A stretch of DNA of 9,154 bases. Origin: Draconibacterium sp. GTDB taxonomy: Bacteria > Bacteroidota > Bacteroidia > Bacteroidales > Prolixibacteraceae. The stretch spans positions 1 to 9,154 of the forward strand of contig JAUVDE010000112.1 in assembly GCA_030595485.1 (NCBI GenBank). Reading direction: 5' to 3'. The translations under genes were made by a program, and so were the position numbers. The notes beneath the pieces are model-generated. The model made no database searches. It had not been told where the DNA came from and saw only the letters and a program-made list of their open reading frames with translations. This document shows positions 6,794-9,154 of the stretch, in pieces. Position 1 is the first letter of the stretch; each line of letters opens with the position of its first letter.

Positions 6794-7795
6794 ATGATTA
6801 TTGAAACTTATTCATACCCTCGTGCTGCTGTAATTGGAAATCCTTCGGATGGCTATTTTGGTAAAACCATAGCCTTTGTTTTTTCCAATTTTGTTGCCAA
6901 AGTTCAGCTTTATCAAACGCCAGAATTAGAAATTAAACCTCAAGCTCTTGATGTTACCTCTTATAAAAACATGGGGGCTTTGGTTGAAGACATTAACTTT
7001 GCAGGTTATTACGGCGGCATGCGGTTATTAAAAGGCATGGTCAAAGTTTTTTACGAGTATTGTATTAAAAATAAAGTACAATTAGCGAGCAAGAACTTTA
7101 CACTTTGTTACAATTCCAATATACCATTACGACTTGGACTAGCTGGCTCCAGTGCTATTTTATCGGCTTGTTTAAAGGCACTTTGTCTATTTTACGAGGT
7201 TTATATAAATCCGGCAACCTTTGCCAACCTTGTGCTTTCTGTTGAAAACAATGAATTGGGAATTTCCGCTGGATTGCAAGATCGAGTAGCTCAAGCCTTT
7301 GAAAAGCCTGTTTTTATGAATTTCAACAAAGAAATTATGGACAAACAAGGCTATGGAAATTATGAAGCTTTAAACACTACAAATTTTCCGAACTTTTACA
7401 TCGCATACCGAAAAAACTTATCGGAAGGGACAGAAGTTGTGCATAACAACTTAAAGGCCCGATTTGAAATAGGAGAAGAGAAAGTACTACTGGCAATGAA
7501 ACGCTGGGGAGAAATTACAGAGGAATTTAAAACTGCTTTAACTAAAAACGATTGTGATGCCATGCACCAACTGATAAATGAAAACTTTAATTTGCGCCAT
7601 GCCTTAATACAAATTAGCCAGGGGAATATAGAAATGGTTGAATTGGCTCGTTCCGTTGGTGCAAGTGCGAAGTTCACAGGTTCTGGTGGTGCAATTATAG
7701 GTACTTATAAAAACGAAATAATGTTCAGCAAATTAAAAGATGCACTGAACAGCAACGACATTGAAGTTATTAAACCCAACATAGTAAATAGTTAG
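6794..7795 (+). CDS. GHMP kinase resembling glucuronokinase
   Basis: A 333-residue GHMP-family sugar kinase. By recall it closely follows plant glucuronokinase (Arabidopsis GLCAK), an enzyme making glucuronate-1-phosphate. Matching blocks are GNPSDGYFGKT (15-25), GYYGGMRLLKG, IPLRLGLAGSSAI (110-122, the ATP loop with G118-S119-S120), LGISAGLQDRVAQ with candidate catalytic base D163, and NIEMVELARSVGASAKFTGSGGA ending at A300 as the third GHMP motif. Cytoplasmic, with no signal or membrane segment. Its stop lies 4 nt before the galU start, so the two are probably translationally linked. Together they could turn glucuronate into UDP-glucuronate. Substrate is inferred from family memory and context; galacturonate, another uronate or a heptose remain possible, but the GNPSD.YFG block argues against galactokinase or mevalonate-pathway kinases. 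Confidence 0.78.
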   Translation: MIIETYSYPRAAVIGNPSDGYFGKTIAFVFSNFVAKVQLYQTPELEIKPQALDVTSYKNMGALVEDINFAGYYGGMRLLKGMVKVFYEYCIKNKVQLASKNFTLCYNSNIPLRLGLAGSSAILSACLKALCLFYEVYINPATFANLVLSVENNELGISAGLQDRVAQAFEKPVFMNFNKEIMDKQGYGNYEALNTTNFPNFYIAYRKNLSEGTEVVHNNLKARFEIGEEKVLLAMKRWGEITEEFKTALTKNDCDAMHQLINENFNLRHALIQISQGNIEMVELARSVGASAKFTGSGGAIIGTYKNEIMFSKLKDALNSNDIEVIKPNIVNS

Positions 7796-7799
7796 AAAA

Positions 7800-8669
7800 A
7801 TGATAAAAAAAGCAGTAATTCCTGCGGCAGGTTATGGTACGCGCTTTCTGCCTGCCACAAAATCGCAGCCCAAGGAAATGATTCCTATTATAGATACTCC
7901 GGTAATTCAATACGTAGTTGAAGAGGCCGTTGCCAGTGGAATAACCGATATTTTAATGATTATTGGGAAAGGCAAACGTGCAATAGAAGAACACTTTGAC
8001 CGTAATCCGGTTTTGGAAGAATCGCTTTTGAAAAAGCAAAACTTAAAGATGCTTGATAAAATTCGAAGCATTTCAAATCTGGCCAATATTCATTTTATCT
8101 GGCAAAAAGAAATGAACGGACTAGGCGATGCAATCCTCCATGCCAAATACCACGTTGGAAACGAACCATTTGCGATTTTACTTGGCGACACATTGGTGCA
8201 AGGCGAAGATGGCCCAATTACAAAGCAACTTATGGACGTATACGACCAATATGGCGGCTCAGTAGTTGCCATGGAGCAGGTTAAACCCGAAATGGTAAGT
8301 CGTTACGGAATCCTTGATGGAACACCAATATCTAAAGGAATACACAAAGCCAAAGGCTGGATTGAAAAGCCATCAATGGAAGAAGCTCCATCAAATCTGG
8401 CCATCGCAAGTCGCTACATTTTCACACCTGAAATATTTGATTACCTCGAAAATACTCCTCCGGGCAAAAACAACGAAATTCAACTAACCGATGCCATGCG
8501 CGAAATGGTAAAAGAACATCCGATGTATGGCGTTGAGTTTGAAGGAAAACGCTATGACATTGGAGATAAAATGGGATTCCTGAAAACCAACATTGAGTTT
8601 GGCTTAAAAGATCCTGAAATACGAGATTCCTTAAAGGAATGGCTTAAAGAATTTGCCGGAGAATTGTAA
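7800..8669 (+). CDS. galU: UTP--glucose-1-phosphate uridylyltransferase
   Basis: A 289-residue nucleotidyltransferase that makes UDP-glucose and pyrophosphate from UTP and glucose-1-phosphate. The N-terminal nucleotide-binding signature is complete: PAAGYGTRFLPATKSQPKEM (8-27) with R15, K21 and K25. It is followed by the dimer and nucleotide-contact block VIQYVVEEAVASG, by QKEMNGLGDAILHA, by the metal-binding Asp in LLGDT (D130), by the sugar-phosphate-binding lysine in IEKP (K190), by NNEIQLTDAM (224-233) and by YDIGDKMGFLKTN (252-264, D253). Length is normal for bacterial GalU. It starts 4 nt after the kinase stop codon and is followed almost at once by a strong terminator, so it closes the operon. 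The enzyme serves UDP-glucose supply for envelope sugars and galactose metabolism; next to a uronate kinase, use of glucuronate-1-phosphate is possible but unproven. Confidence 0.95.
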   Translation: MIKKAVIPAAGYGTRFLPATKSQPKEMIPIIDTPVIQYVVEEAVASGITDILMIIGKGKRAIEEHFDRNPVLEESLLKKQNLKMLDKIRSISNLANIHFIWQKEMNGLGDAILHAKYHVGNEPFAILLGDTLVQGEDGPITKQLMDVYDQYGGSVVAMEQVKPEMVSRYGILDGTPISKGIHKAKGWIEKPSMEEAPSNLAIASRYIFTPEIFDYLENTPPGKNNEIQLTDAMREMVKEHPMYGVEFEGKRYDIGDKMGFLKTNIEFGLKDPEIRDSLKEWLKEFAGEL

Positions 8670-8673
8670 AACG

Positions 8674-8709
8674 AAAAAACAGGATGATTTAAAAATCATC
8701 CTGTTTTTT
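8674..8709. terminator. Bidirectional intrinsic terminator after galU
   Basis: A perfect 17-bp inverted repeat: AAAAAACAGGATGATTT (8674-8690) pairs with 8693-8709, with a nominal two-base centre that opens to a small loop. The arms begin with A6 and end with T6, so it can terminate transcription from either side: galU rightward, and whatever was or is transcribed leftward from the tmRNA-like remnant. Confidence 0.92.
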
Positions 8710-8714
8710 GTTAG

Positions 8715-8735
8715 TGGAGCTGGCGGGAGTCGAAC
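8715..8735 (-). other. 3'-end remnant of ssrA (tmRNA), probable integration attachment site
   Basis: On the minus strand this segment reads G, then TTCGACTCCCGCCAGCTCC, then A. From memory it matches the 3' end of bacterial tmRNA almost exactly (E. coli: TTCAACTCCCGCCAGCTCCACCA): T-loop, 3' T-stem strand CCCGC, acceptor strand CAGCTCC and discriminator A. Immediately upstream, where the 5' T-stem strand GCGGG should stand, is CTTT, and nothing further resembles tmRNA, so only the end of the gene is present. Tyrosine recombinases often use T-loop-to-3'-end sequences of tRNA and tmRNA as attachment sites, leaving such a fragment at one end of the element. A tRNA with the same acceptor sequence is the alternative source. 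Confidence 0.65.
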
Positions 8736-8856
8736 AAAGATTATTATTAGTCTCAATATCAATCTATTACGCACTTATAAGATTCTGTGTTAACCGATTT
8801 GTTCACCAGCCTTGTTTTTTCATAAGATATGGTACTTTTTAGTCTGATTTAGTACG

Positions 8857-9154
8857 TTATTTTTCAAATATTTCCGCATAATATTCCTCGATCTTAAAAA
8901 TCTCCTCTTCTGATAATTCATCAAAATCTTTTTGTCTTTTTCTTTTGGACAACTTCCCTTTGTTTTGATTTAATAATTTAATCAGTAAATCAATTCTTGT
9001 ATCAGGTAAGCTCATAAAAGAATTTATTGCATTGGTTAATTGATCATATTTTTCCAGATAATCAATTTCTTCCGGTATAATTCTATTTATAGTTTCTTCA
9101 ACACATTCGTAAAGAAATTCTGCCTGAAGGGTTAAATCAAAGTAACGATATAAA
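8857..9154 (-). CDS. Probable Fic-family protein, C-terminal part
   Basis: An open minus-strand frame enters from the right edge and ends with TAA at 8857-8859, giving the last 98 residues of a protein whose start is outside the window. The order of the segments RYFDLTLQAEFLYECVE, then PEEIDYLEKYD, then LPDTRIDLLIKLLNQNKGKLSKRKR, then FDELSEEEIFKIEEYY resembles, from memory, the region after the catalytic Fic core in multi-domain Fic proteins; the LPD..ID.LI..L.QN.G.LSKR block is the most telling. Fic proteins usually transfer AMP to target proteins, but the HPFxxGNGR catalytic motif would lie upstream and cannot be checked. The tail is helical, with a charged C-terminus. The DNA is poorer in GC than galU (15 of 60 bases at 8941-9000, against 28 of 60 at 8101-8160), which fits island cargo. 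Confidence 0.6.
   Translation of the reverse strand, partial: LYRYFDLTLQAEFLYECVEETINRIIPEEIDYLEKYDQLTNAINSFMSLPDTRIDLLIKLLNQNKGKLSKRKRQKDFDELSEEEIFKIEEYYAEIFEK

Noticed and set aside
8700..8800. A complete tRNA or tmRNA gene on the minus strand
   Set aside because: Only the T-loop and 3' arm are present. The 5' T-stem strand is replaced by unrelated sequence, and no anticodon arm, D arm or tag reading frame is visible.

Overview
The window looks like chromosomal DNA from a member of the Bacteroidota, possibly a marine Bacteroidia lineage; the finer placement is a guess. It is AT-rich. Ribosome-binding sites are A-rich with no clear Shine-Dalgarno sequence. Several intergenic regions carry the Bacteroidota promoter -7 element TAnnTTTG. 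The sugar-gene set (transporter, galactokinase, regulator, mutarotase) also resembles galactose loci of that phylum. No complete RNA gene, insertion sequence or CRISPR array is visible.

Positions 1-4782 form a galactose-uptake and Leloir-entry locus. On the minus strand, reading right to left, are a GntR-type regulator with a sugar-binding-like C-terminal domain (2462-3469), galactokinase galK (983-2275), an unrecognised 55-residue ORF (543-710) and the start of an FHS-type sugar transporter that runs off the left edge (1-510). Aldose 1-epimerase galM (3701-4738) is divergent on the plus strand and ends in a clear terminator. An identical 19-bp element lies upstream of galK and upstream of galM and the regulator gene, in the same orientation relative to galK and galM. 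It is the probable operator of the regulator. A terminator-like hairpin between galK and the small ORF suggests that transporter expression is separated or attenuated. galT and galE are not in the window.

Positions 4824-8709 form a plus-strand operon-like group: a long-chain acyl-CoA synthetase-type AMP-forming ligase (4865-6769), a GHMP kinase strongly resembling plant glucuronokinase (6794-7795) and galU (7800-8669). Gaps are 24 and 4 nt, and a long perfect inverted-repeat terminator follows. The kinase-GalU pair suggests a salvage route in which glucuronate becomes glucuronate-1-phosphate and then UDP-glucuronate. This is an inference.

Positions 8710-9154 look like the edge of a mobile island. 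Just beyond the galU terminator is a 21-bp fragment on the minus strand matching the 3' end of tmRNA (ssrA), from the T-loop to the discriminator base. The rest of the tmRNA is absent. The DNA beyond it is poorer in GC and contains the C-terminal end of a probable Fic-family protein. This is the pattern expected where an integrative element has inserted into the 3' end of ssrA, with the intact gene regenerated at the far end.
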